Shown piece by piece: positions 34,590 through 45,331 of a DNA stretch of 64,000 nt (position 1 is its first letter; every line of letters begins with the position of its first letter). The notes beneath the pieces were generated by a model, which was given only the letters and a program-made list of their open reading frames with translations, did no database searches and was not told the origin of the DNA. The position numbers and the translations under genes were made by a program. This stretch comes from Cheilinus undulatus. Lineage: Eukaryota > Chordata > Actinopteri > Labriformes > Labridae. The DNA is taken from positions 55,377,776-55,441,775 of the forward strand of contig NC_054867.1 in the NCBI RefSeq assembly GCF_018320785.1. The letters run 5' to 3'.

Positions 34590-37500
34590 CTACTTTGCCT
34601 GCTTCTCATAAACGTCCTCCAACAGCGTGGATCCTCTGGCAGAGTAGCTGATGGACGACCAGGTGAGGACGTTTCCAGGGTGCGACCTGAAAAAGACAAA
34701 GGCATCATTTTACACAGGGGTGTCAAACTCAATCACTGCAGGGGCCGGATTCTGAATTTGGGTCTAACCTGAGGGCCTAACAGGGTCGATATTTCACTAT
34801 AAAATGCCAACCTTATTTTCACCAGAAATGAATTACGGGGGTAAGAAACTTGGCTCTGATGATAAATGAGTTTTTTGTTATTAAAAGGTGAACATGATAA
34901 GTTAAAAACTAAAAATCTGAGATAAAAAGTCAAACTTATAAGTTTATAAAGGTAAAAATATGACATTTAAAGTCAAAATAATGTTTTTAAAAGGCAAAAT
35001 ATGAGATAGAACACTGAAACCATGAATTTTAAAAGTCCAAAACTGAGATAAAATTCAAAATCATGATTTTTAACGAGGCAATTTAAATAAATTTTTAATA
35101 TGAGGCAAACATTGAAATCATGAGTTTTAAAAAGGTATTTAAAATAAATGAAAAATCATGCATTTTTAAGGTTAAAAAAAAGAGATCAAAGTCAAAGTTA
35201 GGAGTTGGAAAAGGTCAAAACGTGACATAAAAGTCAAAATCAGGATTTTAAAAGGTCCTAAAACTGAAATAAAATTGAAAATCATACGTTTTTAAGGTAA
35301 AAAAAAAAGAGATAAAAGTTAAAGTTAGGAGTTGAAAAAGGTCAAAACGCGAGATAAAAGTCAATATCATGATTTTAAAAGGTCTAAATAGGATCAATCT
35401 AAAAAGTTAAAAAATGAGATAAAAAGTCAAAGTTATGAGATGTAAAGGTTAAAATATGTAATAAAAAGTCAAAACCATAACTTTTGGTCATAACTGTGAG
35501 ATTCAAAATTGAAAATATAGAGAAAACATGAATTTCTTTCCCACTTTCCTTTTTATCAAATTATTTTTACTGTTTACTTTTTCTAATTTTTATGACTCAG
35601 CGAGGATGTTATAAATTATCAAGGTTAAGTTTACATCTTTATACTGGACGAAATCTGCAGACGTCATACTGGTGGGCCAGTTCTAATAAAAAAAGAATCT
35701 GGTGGGCCGGGTATAACTGCACCACGGGCCAGATTTGGCCCCCGAGCCTTGAGTTTGACACCCCCTATTTAATTCATGCTTAAACACAAGGGCTGAAAAC
35801 GTGTATGTCTAGAACAATAATTTTATATCAAGTCCAAATTAAATATTTACTGTGTCTGATGATACCTAATGAATGCTCAGGATTGTGGTCATAAATCTGG
35901 TTGAATTCTTTCCAAACATGTCTGACCATTAAAAATCACCTTGAACAGATCTGATCTTTTCTCATAAACATGACTCCTACGTACCCGAGGGCTCCACTGG
36001 TCATGTAGTTGAAGACTTCTTTATAGTGGAGAGGATAATCCCACACCTGGACATCTGTCACCTGACCTTCAAAACCTGGAATATCAATCACGGGCTCACC
36101 TGACCACACGTACTGAAAACACACACACATTGAAACACATTAGAGACAGAAGCAACACACACCAAAATGTCTTTCTGGAGATGCTAAAATAGGTGCATTT
36201 AAAAAGCCCCCCCCCCCCAAAAAAAAACATCGTAGTGCAGTGCATTATATTTGTAATTTATGAAGTGTGCTGTGACATTTAAACATTGTAGTAATGCAGG
36301 GGTTGTTTGTGCAAAATCTCAAACAAGCTCGGATAAACACAGGTGTCCTCACCCGAATCTTGAGCATCCTCCTCATGCTCATGTCAGGGCCGCTGAATAT
36401 CTGGGCCACGTTCTTCACGGCGTCCACAGTTACACAGAGTCGGGTCCAGATTTCTGGCTCCATGTTTGACCACAGTCTTATGTTATGTTGCAGTATGAGG
36501 TTGTGCTGACTGTACCTGCTGTAGGTGAGCGCGTAACGCTGACTGTCATAGTATCTCAGTGTCAGAGGAGTTGTGGATGGACTGAGGGTGAAGACTGTGT
36601 ATCCAACACCAAGGACACGCAGACACACCGAGACACCTGCAGGGGTTCAGAGGTTCAGTAAACAAAATGAGTGGCTTTATTTTTCCTTTAAAGTCTCAAG
36701 TCACAGAGATTAACACGTAGAAAAGCAGTGCAGTGCTCAACTCTCGGGAGAACTGGGACAGCCCTCGCACTTGGCGTGAACGCGCATTTTGAGACTGAGG
36801 GTTAAGATTGAGGGTTAGGGGGAGAACTGGGATTCAGCCTAAGTGTGGTTTTAGTCGACGAAAACTCAAAAAATTTCAATCTAGTTTTGGTCAACGAAAA
36901 CTCAAAAAATTTCAATCTAGTTTTAGTCGACAAAAACTCAAACATTTCAGTCTAGTTTTAGTCGATGAAAACTCAAAACATTTTAGTCTAGTTTTAGTCG
37001 ATGAAAACTCAAAACATTTTAGTCTAGTTTTAGTCGATGAAAACTCAAACATTTCAGTCTAGTTTTAGTCGACGAAAACTCAAAACATTTTAGTCTAGTT
37101 TTAGTCGATGAAAACTCAAACATTTCATTCTAGTTTTAGTTGACAAAAACTCAAAACATTTCAGTCTAGTTTTAGTTGACAAAAACTCAAAACATTTCAA
37201 TCTAGTTTTAGTCAACAAAAACTCAAAACATGTCAGTCTAGTTTTAGTCGACAAAAACTCAAAACATTTCAGTCTAGTTTTAGTCAACGAAAACTCAAAC
37301 ATTTCAGTCTAGTTTTAGTCGACAAAAACTCAAAACATTTCAGTCTAGTTTTAGTCAACAAAAACTCAAAAAAATTCAATCTAGTTTTAGTCAACAAAAA
37401 CTCAAAACATTTCAGTCTAGTTTTAGTCGACAAAAACTCAAAACATTTTAGTCTAGTTTTAGTCGACGAAAACTCAAAACATTTTAGTCTAGTTTTAGTC

Positions 37501-40500
37501 GACGAAAACTCGAAAAATTTCAATCTAGTTTTAGTAGACAAAAACTCAAAACATTTTAATCTAGTTTTAGTCGACAAAAACTCAAACATTTTAGTCTAGT
37601 TTTAGTTGACGAAAACTCAAAACATTTCAGTCTAGTTTTAGTCGACGAAAACTCAAAACATTTTAGTCTAGTTTTAGTCGACAAAAACTCAAAACATTTT
37701 AGTCTAGTTTTAGTCGACAAAAACTCAAACATTTTAGTCTAGTTTTAGTCGACAAAAACTCAAACATTTTAGTCTAGTTTTAGTCGACGAAAACTCAAAC
37801 ATTTCAGTCTAGTTTTAGTCGACGAAAACTCAAAAAAATTCAATCTAGTTTTAGTCAACAAAAACTCAAAACATTTCAATCTAGTTTTAGTCGGCAAAAA
37901 CTCAAACATTTTGGTCTAGTTTTAGTCGACGAAAACTCGAAAAATTTCAATCTAGTTTTAGTCAACAAAAACTCAAAACATTTTAATCTAGTTTTAGTCA
38001 ACAAAAACTCAAACATTTTAGTCTAGTTTTAGTTGACAAAAACTCAAAACATTTCAATCTAGTTTTAGTCGACAAAAACTCAAACATTTTGGTCTAGTTT
38101 TAGTCGACGAAAACTCGAAAAATTTCAATCTAGTTTTAGTCAACAAAAACTCAAAACATTTTAATCTAGTTTTAGTCAACAAAAACTCAAACATTTTAGT
38201 CTAGTTTTAGTTGACAAAAACTCAAAACATTTTAGTCTAGTTTTAGTCCATTAAAAGTCCTCACATTTTAGTCTTTACTTTTAGTCCAAGCATTTATTTT
38301 CTTGTCTAAATCTAGTACCAAATCATGGTACTGTGTTCTCTGCCAAACCTGGGGTCCCCGCTTTGTACAGCTGAGAGGCAGAATAGATACAGATGCATTT
38401 TTTTAAGGGCATTTTCGTGCCTCCATTAGACAGGGGAGCAAGTGGACAGAGTCGGAAACAGGGTCAAGAGTGGGGGAGAGACATGCGGCAAAGGGCCCCA
38501 GGCCTTAACCACCAGGCCACCCGCTCCCCAGATGCATTGTTTATGACAGATTTATCCACAGTGGAGAAATATCACGCGTTGTTAATGTCCAACAAAAAAC
38601 TACATTACATTTTAGTCTAGTTTTTGTCGTCTTAACAAAAACTAAACTTAGTTTCTGTCTGTTTTAGTCATCATAGATCTATTTTTGTTAATCTTGGTCC
38701 AGTTTTTGTCATGGAAAAGAAAGGCTGTCGACGAAAATTTTTCGTCACAGTTTTAGTCAACTAAATTAACACTGGGCACCAGGGGTGAAAATGTCCGGAC
38801 AAAAGAAATGCCTTCTAGCTTGACACACGTGTTGATATGTGATGAGCTTGACCTTGCCCGCCACTCTATGGCACATCAGGGTCTGTGATGAATCCTTAGC
38901 TCCCTACATGCCTGAAACTTCAGCACATGACTGTAAATAAAGCCAAGAAAAGGACAATTTAATGTTGGGAATAGATGCTATTGCACTATCTCCACTCTTT
39001 ATAACATGTAAATAAAGGCTCGTCCACATGGAGACAAATTCAGGAGTATACGCAAACGTTTTTTGTCGTAGCGGCGTTTCATCCACACGGAAACAACATT
39101 TTGGAAGGCTGTAAAAGCTACTCTTTGAACTTTTTCAAAACAAACGGACAAACAAGAAAAGAACGGAAATATATCATTTTTGTCTCCGTGTGGACGAGGT
39201 CAAAGTCAAGCAAAATATCCTGTCTCCACTGTTCCTGGTCCATGTCTTTGCACGAGAGAAATAAAGAAAAAGTTTAATAACAGGGTCAGATTAAAAAAAA
39301 TAGTTAATGCTCTGCTGCTTCCCTGTGCATGATGATTGGATACGACAGAGGGGAGCAGTGGAGTCAAACTCAGTTTTCAATGAGGTGTGATTGTTCATGC
39401 AGCATGCTGTAAGACAATAAAGTTTCATTTCCTTACCTCTGGTCGTGGGGGCAGGGTAGGTGGTGTAGGGCTGGGCAGTGGTGTATCCCCAGTTCCGGTT
39501 CTTATAGGGAATGTAGGGCTGGGTAGTGGCGTATCCCCAGTTCCGGTTCTTATAGGGAATGTAGGGCCTAGGGTTGGTGTATCCCCAGTTCCGGTTCTTA
39601 TAGGGAATGTAGGGCTGGGTAGTGGCGTATCCCCAGTTCCGGTTCTTATAGGGAATGTAGGGCTGGGTAGTGGCGTATCCCCAGTTCCGGTTCTTATAGG
39701 GAATGTAGGGCTGGGTAGTGGCGTATCCCCAGTTCCGGTTCTTATAGGGAATGTAGGGCTGGGTAGTGGCGTATCCCCTGTTCTTGTAGTGAGTGTAGGG
39801 CCTAGGGGTGGTGTATCCCCAGTTCCGGTTCTTATAGGGAATGTAGGGCTGGGTAGTGGCGTATCCCCTGTTCTTGTAGTGAGTGTAGGACCTAGGGGTG
39901 GTGTATCCCCAGTTCCGGTTCTTATAGGGAATGTAGGGCTGGGTAGTGGCGTATCCCCAGTTCCGGTTCTTATAGGGAATGTAGGGCTGGGTAGTGGCGT
40001 ATCCCCAGTTCCGGTTCTTATAGGGAATGTAGGGCTGGGTAGTGGCGTATCCCCAGTTCCGGTTCTTATAGGGAATGTAGGGCTGGGTAGTGGCGTATCC
40101 CCAGTTCCGGTTCTTATAGGGAATGTAGGGCTGGGTAGTGGCGTATGCCCAGTTCCAGTTCTTATAGGGAATGTAGGGCTGGGTAGTGGCGTATCCCCTG
40201 TTCTTGTAGTGAGTGTAGGGCCTAGGGGTGGTGTATCCCCAGTTCCGGTTCTTATAGGGAATGTAGGGCTGGGTAGTGGCGTATCCCCAGTTCCGGTTCT
40301 TATAGGGAATGTAGGGCTGGGTAGTGGCGTATCCCCAGTTCCGGTTCTTATAGGGAATGTAGGGCTGGGTAGTGGCGTATCCCCAGTTCCGGTTCTTATA
40401 GGGAATGTAGGGCTGGGTAGTGGCGTATCCCCAGTTCCGGTTCTTATAGGGAATGTAGGGCTGGGTAGTGGCGTATCCCCAGTTCCGGTTCTTATAGGGA

Positions 40501-43500
40501 ATGTAGGGCTGGGTAGTGGCGTATGCCCAGTTCCAGTTCTTATAGGGAATGTAGGGCTGGGTAGTGGCGTATCCCCTGTTCTTGTAGTGAGTGTAGGGCC
40601 TAGGGTTGGTGTATCCCCAGTTCCGGTTCTTATAGGGAATGTAGGGCTGGGTAGTGGCGTATCCCCAGTTCCAGTTCTTATAGGGAATGTAGGGCTGGGT
40701 AGTGGCGTATCCCCAGTTCCAGTTCTTATAGGGAATGTAGGGCTGGGTAGTGGCGTATCCCCAGTTCCAGTTCTTATAGGGAATGTAGGGCTGGGTAGTG
40801 GCGTATCCCCAGTTCCGGTTCTTATAGGGAATGTAGGGCTGGGTAGTGGCGTATCCCCAGTTCCAGTTCTTATAGGGAATGTAGGGCTGGGTAGTGGCGT
40901 ATCCCCAGTTCCAGTTCTTATAGGGAATGTAGGGCTGGGTAGTGGCGTATCCCCAGTTCCGGTTCTTATAGGGAATGTAGGGCTGGGTAGTGGCGTATCC
41001 CCAGTTCTTGTAGTGAGTGTAGGGCCTAGGGGTTGGGTATCCCCTGTTCTTGTAGGGAGTGTAGGGCCTAGGGGTGGGGTATCCCCTGTTCTTGTAGGGA
41101 ACATAGGGTCTGGTAGTACTGTCCCACCATCTCCTGTAGGCTGGTCTGGCAGAGCCGAATCTGTGTCTCCTGTAGGGAGTAGGGACAGGCCAGGATGTAG
41201 CTGTAGGAGTAAAATCGGGGGAGTAGAGGGATATTCCTCCTTTACCAGAGGACAAATGGACCATCATTCCATTTAAATTTGTTCCCAAGGCTCCTGAAGA
41301 AACAATAAGATTAATTTAGCTCAATGAAGTATGACAAAAAGACATTTATTAGTTACCATACTGAGACAAGATGATTGTAATGATATTTTAAGTTGGTACA
41401 ATGGCAAGTAAAGACTGTGCAATTCACAGAATGCTGCAGAAACACCTGGAATATTCCACAGTAGTGAATTGGTAACAGGTGGTAGTGCCATGAGAGAGTA
41501 AAAGGAGGAGTCCTGAAAGACTCAGTCATTCACAGACAAAGCTAGCATGTGGCTCTTCACTTTGTTAAAGAAAAGCTGTGGAGAGAGTAAGGTGAGTGCT
41601 GCACAGACTGAAAAATGTCCAGAGGCTGCAGACGTCAGACATCCAGAAACACACACATGTAAGACTACGTTCCATCCGTACAGCCTAAACCAGGGGTGTC
41701 AAACTCAAGGCTCAGGAGCCAAATCCGGCCCGTGGTACAGTTATACCCGGCCTGCAAGATCATATCTTATTCTTATTATAACTGGCCCTAAAATATGAGG
41801 TCTGCAGATTTCCTTCAGTATAAAAATGTAAACTTAACCTTGATGATATAAAATATCCTTAAGTCATAAAAATGTAAAAAATATAAAGAGTAAAAAATAA
41901 CCAGATGAAAGGAAATGTGGGAAATTCATTTGTTTTAATTTCATATTTTTGGACTTTTATTTTATGTTTTGACCTTTTATATTTATTATTTTGATTTCTT
42001 ATCCCATATTTTGACCTTTTGTATTTATTATTTGGACTTCAAGCTAATATTTAGGCTTTAAATTTATTATTATGATTTTTTATCTCACATTTTGACTTTG
42101 CCAATTTATTATTTTGATTTTTGTCTAATATTTTGGCTTTCTTTTTTATATTTGACTTTTTATCTCATATTTTAACCTTTTATGTTCACAATTTTAAATT
42201 TCAAGTCATATTTTGGCCTTAAAAACATGATTGTGACTTTCTTTTTTATATATTTGCCTTTTAAAAGCCTTATCCTAGCATCTAATTTTGTGTTTTAACC
42301 TCTTGCACTAATAAGTTTGACTTTTTATCTCAGATTTTGAGCCTTTTACCTCATCATTTTGGCTTTTTAAATCTCAAAATTATCCATCATCAGTGCTTAT
42401 TTTCCTTCATAATGTATTACGATCGAAAATGAGGTGGACAGTTTAGTTTAATGTGGACCCTGTTAGGCCCTCAGGTTAGACTTTCATTCAGAATCCAGCC
42501 CCTTCTGTGGTTGAGTTTGACACCCCTGGCCTAAACTATAAAATCATTGGTTCAAAATATCCTTTCATAAACATGGAGATAAGAGATATATTTAGAAATG
42601 TAATCTAGCAGCCAGTTAGCTGGGTAAAATAAAGGAATTTAAATAACAGGGGAAAATAACTTGAAGTTATCCTTTTTATAAGGTCGGTTATTTCTCAGTT
42701 ATGAAAATCCAAATTGATCACAAACATGATTTAACTTGAAAATAACACCAAGGAGAGTCTCCTTCACCAGCTATCTCTCTAATTACTGGTCAGCTGCTGA
42801 GACGTTTAACTAGCATTCAACCAAGTTTGAATGCTTTATTAAAGAGCTGAGACGTCTAAGTGTGCATGAGCCTATAGATGTCTGCAGCCAGGCTCCCCGA
42901 AAAATGAGAACAAAAAGATCAGGAGCTCTTCAAAGATCATAACTGCAAAAACAAAAATCACCATGCAGGTTATTGCAAACAAAGTTCATGGTAAAAATGG
43001 AAGAAAAACTGATATGAAAGGCACTCTAATGCAAATCCTTTATCAGACGAGGGGTCTCAGAGTCTTCATCAGGGTATCCTGGGTTAGTCAGAGTTTACAT
43101 ATATACAGTATATATGTAGGAATTCCCTGTGTTTTCGCTTATTTTGTTTTTTTACATCACCTGAAGTTTGAGCTCCTGCACTCAGAGGACCTGGTCGTTT
43201 TGTTCTCTTAAACCAGCGTTACTCAACCCTGCTCAACCAAAGAGCCATACAGTTGAAAAAAACCTTTGCAAAAGCCACCATCTAAGTGGTGAAAAACTGC
43301 AAAAATGGGTTAAAGTGGCAATAAAAATAAGTTAAAGGGGGTAAAATGGTCAAACAGCAGCAAAAAAGGGTGAAATGGGGCAAAATCTGCATAAAATGCC
43401 AAATACTGGGGGAAAAGTGGCAACAAATGGGGAGAAAAGGTGGCAAAAATGGTCAGAAAGTGGTAAAAACATGACAAAAATATGGGCAGAAGGCCACAAA

Positions 43501-44034
43501 AGGTGGGAAAATGGGAAAAAAGCAGCAGAGAGTGGCTAAAATTTCGGGGGAAAGCGGCATTTAATATCAAAATGCAGCTTAAATGGGTAAAAAGTGGCAA
43601 AAATGGGGGAAACGCAAGATAAAAGAGTCAAAACTGGGCATAAAGCATTAAAAAGAGGTGTCAAAAGTAGGCTTAAAGCAGTAAAAACTGATTAAAAGTG
43701 GCAAGAAATTGCAAATAAGGGCAATGGAAATATGCAGTTGACAGTTAAAGCCAACTGTAAAAGTGTGGGAAACAAACTGATTAATGTGACATGCAGGGAT
43801 AATTTCTGAGGTCAAAGTTTCCCTTTATTTAAGGTTTTCTGGGGGAATAAATTCAGACATAAAAGAGCCATACTGTGTTCTGTCTGTGTTACCTGGGGTG
43901 GTCCATGATGCCATGGTCAGAGGCGATGCAGTTGTAGCAGACGGATAAGCAGATGTAGAGATGAGCAGCGCCGCTGTCATCAGAGCCAACATCACATGGA
44001 GGTGAAGCAGCTTCATCTTCATCAGAATCTTCAT
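34590..44034 (-). CDS. Pentraxin-like gene C with giant 14-16-residue repeat exon
   Basis: Exons in transcript order are 44034-43893, 41293-39437, 36636-36353, 36112-35985 and 34686-34590, giving about 835 residues with phases 1,1,0,2 as in A and B. Exon 2 is 1857 nt and stays open throughout: after NLNGMMVHLSS and a Tyr/Arg-rich segment come about 34 units of consensus GYATTQPYIPYKNRNW, with 14-residue variants such as GYTTPRPYTHYKNR. The pentraxin core follows, with both cysteines (SVCLRVL, TRLCVTVD), GFEGQVTDVQVWDYPL and NVLTWSSISYS, ending EKQAK. The start is uncertain: ATG 44034 is the most upstream, but ATG 44016 (MKLLHLHV) aligns with the gene B start and better fits a TATA-like site at 44068-44074. 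The NMS sequon of A and B is lost (DMS). Exon 5 is 97 nt; sequence beyond its stop is still similar to the coding tail of gene A. The product should be very Tyr-, Thr- and Lys-rich. Confidence 0.82.
34715..35765 (+). mobile_element. hAT-like element, GGTGTCAAACTCA family, copy 2
   Basis: Same termini and internal degenerate repeat as the copy at 138. It lies in gene C intron 4, with its end only 28 bp from the exon 5 acceptor. Confidence 0.8.
36848..38262. repeat. 36-bp satellite with GTCGAC core, gene C intron 2
   Basis: About 39 units of CTAGTTTTAGTCGACGAAAA plus CTCAAAACATTTTAGT, 35 or 36 bp. Many carry the palindrome GTCGAC. It forms the left part of a dispersed element also present, unexpanded, at 56095-56510. 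Confidence 0.95.
38263..38785. mobile_element. Dispersed element carrying the satellite, interrupted by a SINE
   Basis: Sequence after the satellite (CATTTTAGTCTTTACTTTTA through GTTTTAGTCAACTAAATTAA) matches 56190-56510. The match is interrupted exactly by the SINE at 38400-38529. Confidence 0.75.
38400..38529 (-). mobile_element. tRNA-derived SINE with exact target duplication
   Basis: Minus-strand copy of the SINE family at 9616. It is flanked by 9-bp AGATGCATT at 38391-38399 and 38530-38538. The related locus near 56325 has a single AGATGCATT and no SINE, serving as an empty site. Confidence 0.9.
39017..39200. mobile_element. Short MITE (CTCGTCCACA ends)
   Basis: About 184 bp with inverted termini CTCGTCCACATGGAGACAAA and TTTGTCTCCGTGTGGACGAG. 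Gene C intron 2. Confidence 0.8.
39470..41110 (-). repeat. Coding 48/42-bp minisatellite in gene C exon 2
   Basis: About 34 tandem units, mostly 48 bp, with interspersed 42-bp variants (14 codons). Both lengths are multiples of three, so frame is kept. Units differ mainly by R/W at one codon (CGG versus TGG) and G/A at another. A higher-order block of seven 48-bp units plus one 42-bp unit (378 bp) is duplicated: the variant with a GCC-for-CCC change appears at 40141 and again at 40519. Confidence 0.97.
41427..41605 (+). mobile_element. Tc1-like transposon fragment
   Basis: GAATGCTGCAGAAACACCTGG and the following bases match 58826-58905 of the larger Tc1-like element, then continue with CAGTCATTCACAGACAAAGC, expected of that family. 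Gene C intron 1. Confidence 0.65.
41691..42528 (-). mobile_element. hAT-like element, GGTGTCAAACTCA family, copy 3
   Basis: Inverted orientation relative to the other two copies. It is flanked by a perfect 8-bp target duplication GCCTAAAC (41683-41690 and 42529-42536), which places the family with hAT elements. It lies in gene C intron 1. Confidence 0.88.
42537..43212. other. Gene C intron 1, nothing recognised
   Basis: Mixed AT-rich sequence with a small palindrome TATATACAGTATATAT near 43097. No exon was identified. Confidence 0.35.
43213..43785. mobile_element. Repeat, GTTACTCAACCCTGCTCA family, copy 1
   Basis: Shares its left end, an interior array of GGGCAAAAAGTGGCAAAAAT, and its right block (GTGTGGGAAACAAACTGA) with 56651-57290. 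Gene C intron 1. Confidence 0.7.
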
Positions 44035-44067
44035 CAGAACAGTCTCTACAGTCTGTCAGCCCTCTCT

Positions 44068-44112
44068 CTAAATACTGGACTCCAGCTCTGTTTAATTTCA
44101 TTTCCTGTTTCA
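44068..44112 (-). promoter_or_regulatory. Putative core promoter of gene C
   Basis: On the minus strand GAAACAGGAAATGAAA (about 44096-44111) precedes a TATA-like TATTTAG (44068-44074). The spacing to ATG 44034 is only about 34 bp, so a start site near 44040 would leave little or no leader and would favour ATG 44016. Confidence 0.3.
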
Positions 44113-44296
44113 GATGTCAAGCTTCCACTTCAGTTTTCATGGTGAATGCAGAAAACTCACTCACAGCTTTTTTATTTGTTTTAAACTTCTTCATTTTAAA
44201 GCAGAAGTTGATTTTTATCCTTCATAATAGCACGATTTCTGAATAAAACGGTTCCAGTGTTTTTTTTTTATAAACAGGTCAGCTGAAGGTGCTGGG

Positions 44297-44545
44297 TCAG
44301 TATCAGATAAGATTTTCCTTTATTAGTCCCACAGGGGGAAATTCAAAATTACAGCAGCAAAAAGTAGTATAGACAAAGCAGGCCATCAGCGACAATAACA
44401 CAGTAGAAATAGAGGACAAATGAAAGTAGTGTACACAAGAGCATTAATAAATACGCACAAAAAATGACAAATTATAAATAGTATACAAACTGTTATGTAC
44501 AGGTTGGATATATTACAGATTGGGTATGGTGGAGATATTTATGTG
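44297..44545 (-). mobile_element. Non-LTR retrotransposon 3'-end fragment
   Basis: AAGATTTTCCTTTATTAGTC followed by CCACAGGGGGAAATT resembles the antisense 3' end of common fish LINEs; no coding part is present. Confidence 0.45.
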
Positions 44546-45331
44546 TGTGTTCTGGTTTAACTAGGCTAGTCTGACTACTGCTCGGCTGGGTTTACTGTGT
44601 CTAATAAAGCCATTATACCCCACACACATACAATTTTAAATACTCAGAGCCAAAGATCTCACAACATGTAGTTTTTCTGCAAATTTCACATCATATTTTG
44701 AAGACCGATCAGCTCCCAAACCTCACTGAACATGTTTTTTTTTCTCTTGTCCCACCACTACATTTCAAATTTAACAGCTGAAATTAGCTTTAAATTCCAC
44801 TTTTCTGTTAATATTACATTCTTGCTAAATCGTGTTTTTAAATCCAAGAACATGTTTTAAATAATAGTTATTTTTCCTTATTTTTCCACGTGTGCAACCA
44901 AAACAATTTTAGAAATATAGAAAACTAGAAAAGCACTTGGAGAGTGCAGACCTCAGTCATTATCCTTATCTCCTAATAATGAAAAATCCTGTAAAAAATC
45001 TTCAGTATGACCCAAACTTTGTGATTGGAGGAAATTCAGTCATCTAATTTGCATATTCTGACATCACCAGGCGGCCTCTACCACGATTGGCTGTGCTTTT
45101 TCTCCCATGGCTTCTACCACGTGTCTACCTCCGCGGTGTTTGTCATTCCCGATCTCCGTTACTATTCATGGTGTTTTGAACTTTAACTCATCGTCGTTCA
45201 GTACATTCCTCATGGTTAAGGCACAGGTCACTGCCATGTGACTGGCAGGTTAGACACCTGCCTCAATGAGCAGAGGAACAGGTCTGCTTAAAAATGTGCC
45301 TAAAATCATTTATATAAATGTAAATATATCC
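44546..45331. other. Intergenic upstream of gene C
   Basis: About 44925-45010 (AGAAAAGCACTTGGAGAGTG, then CTCCTAATAATGAAAAATCC) matches the start of the RTE-like fragment at 59868. The remainder shows no exon. Confidence 0.4.

Noticed and set aside
39387-41276. 629-codon plus-strand frame rich in Val, Gly and Pro
   Set aside because: It is the antisense of gene C exon 2; the minus-strand frame has flanking splice sites and homologues in genes A and B.
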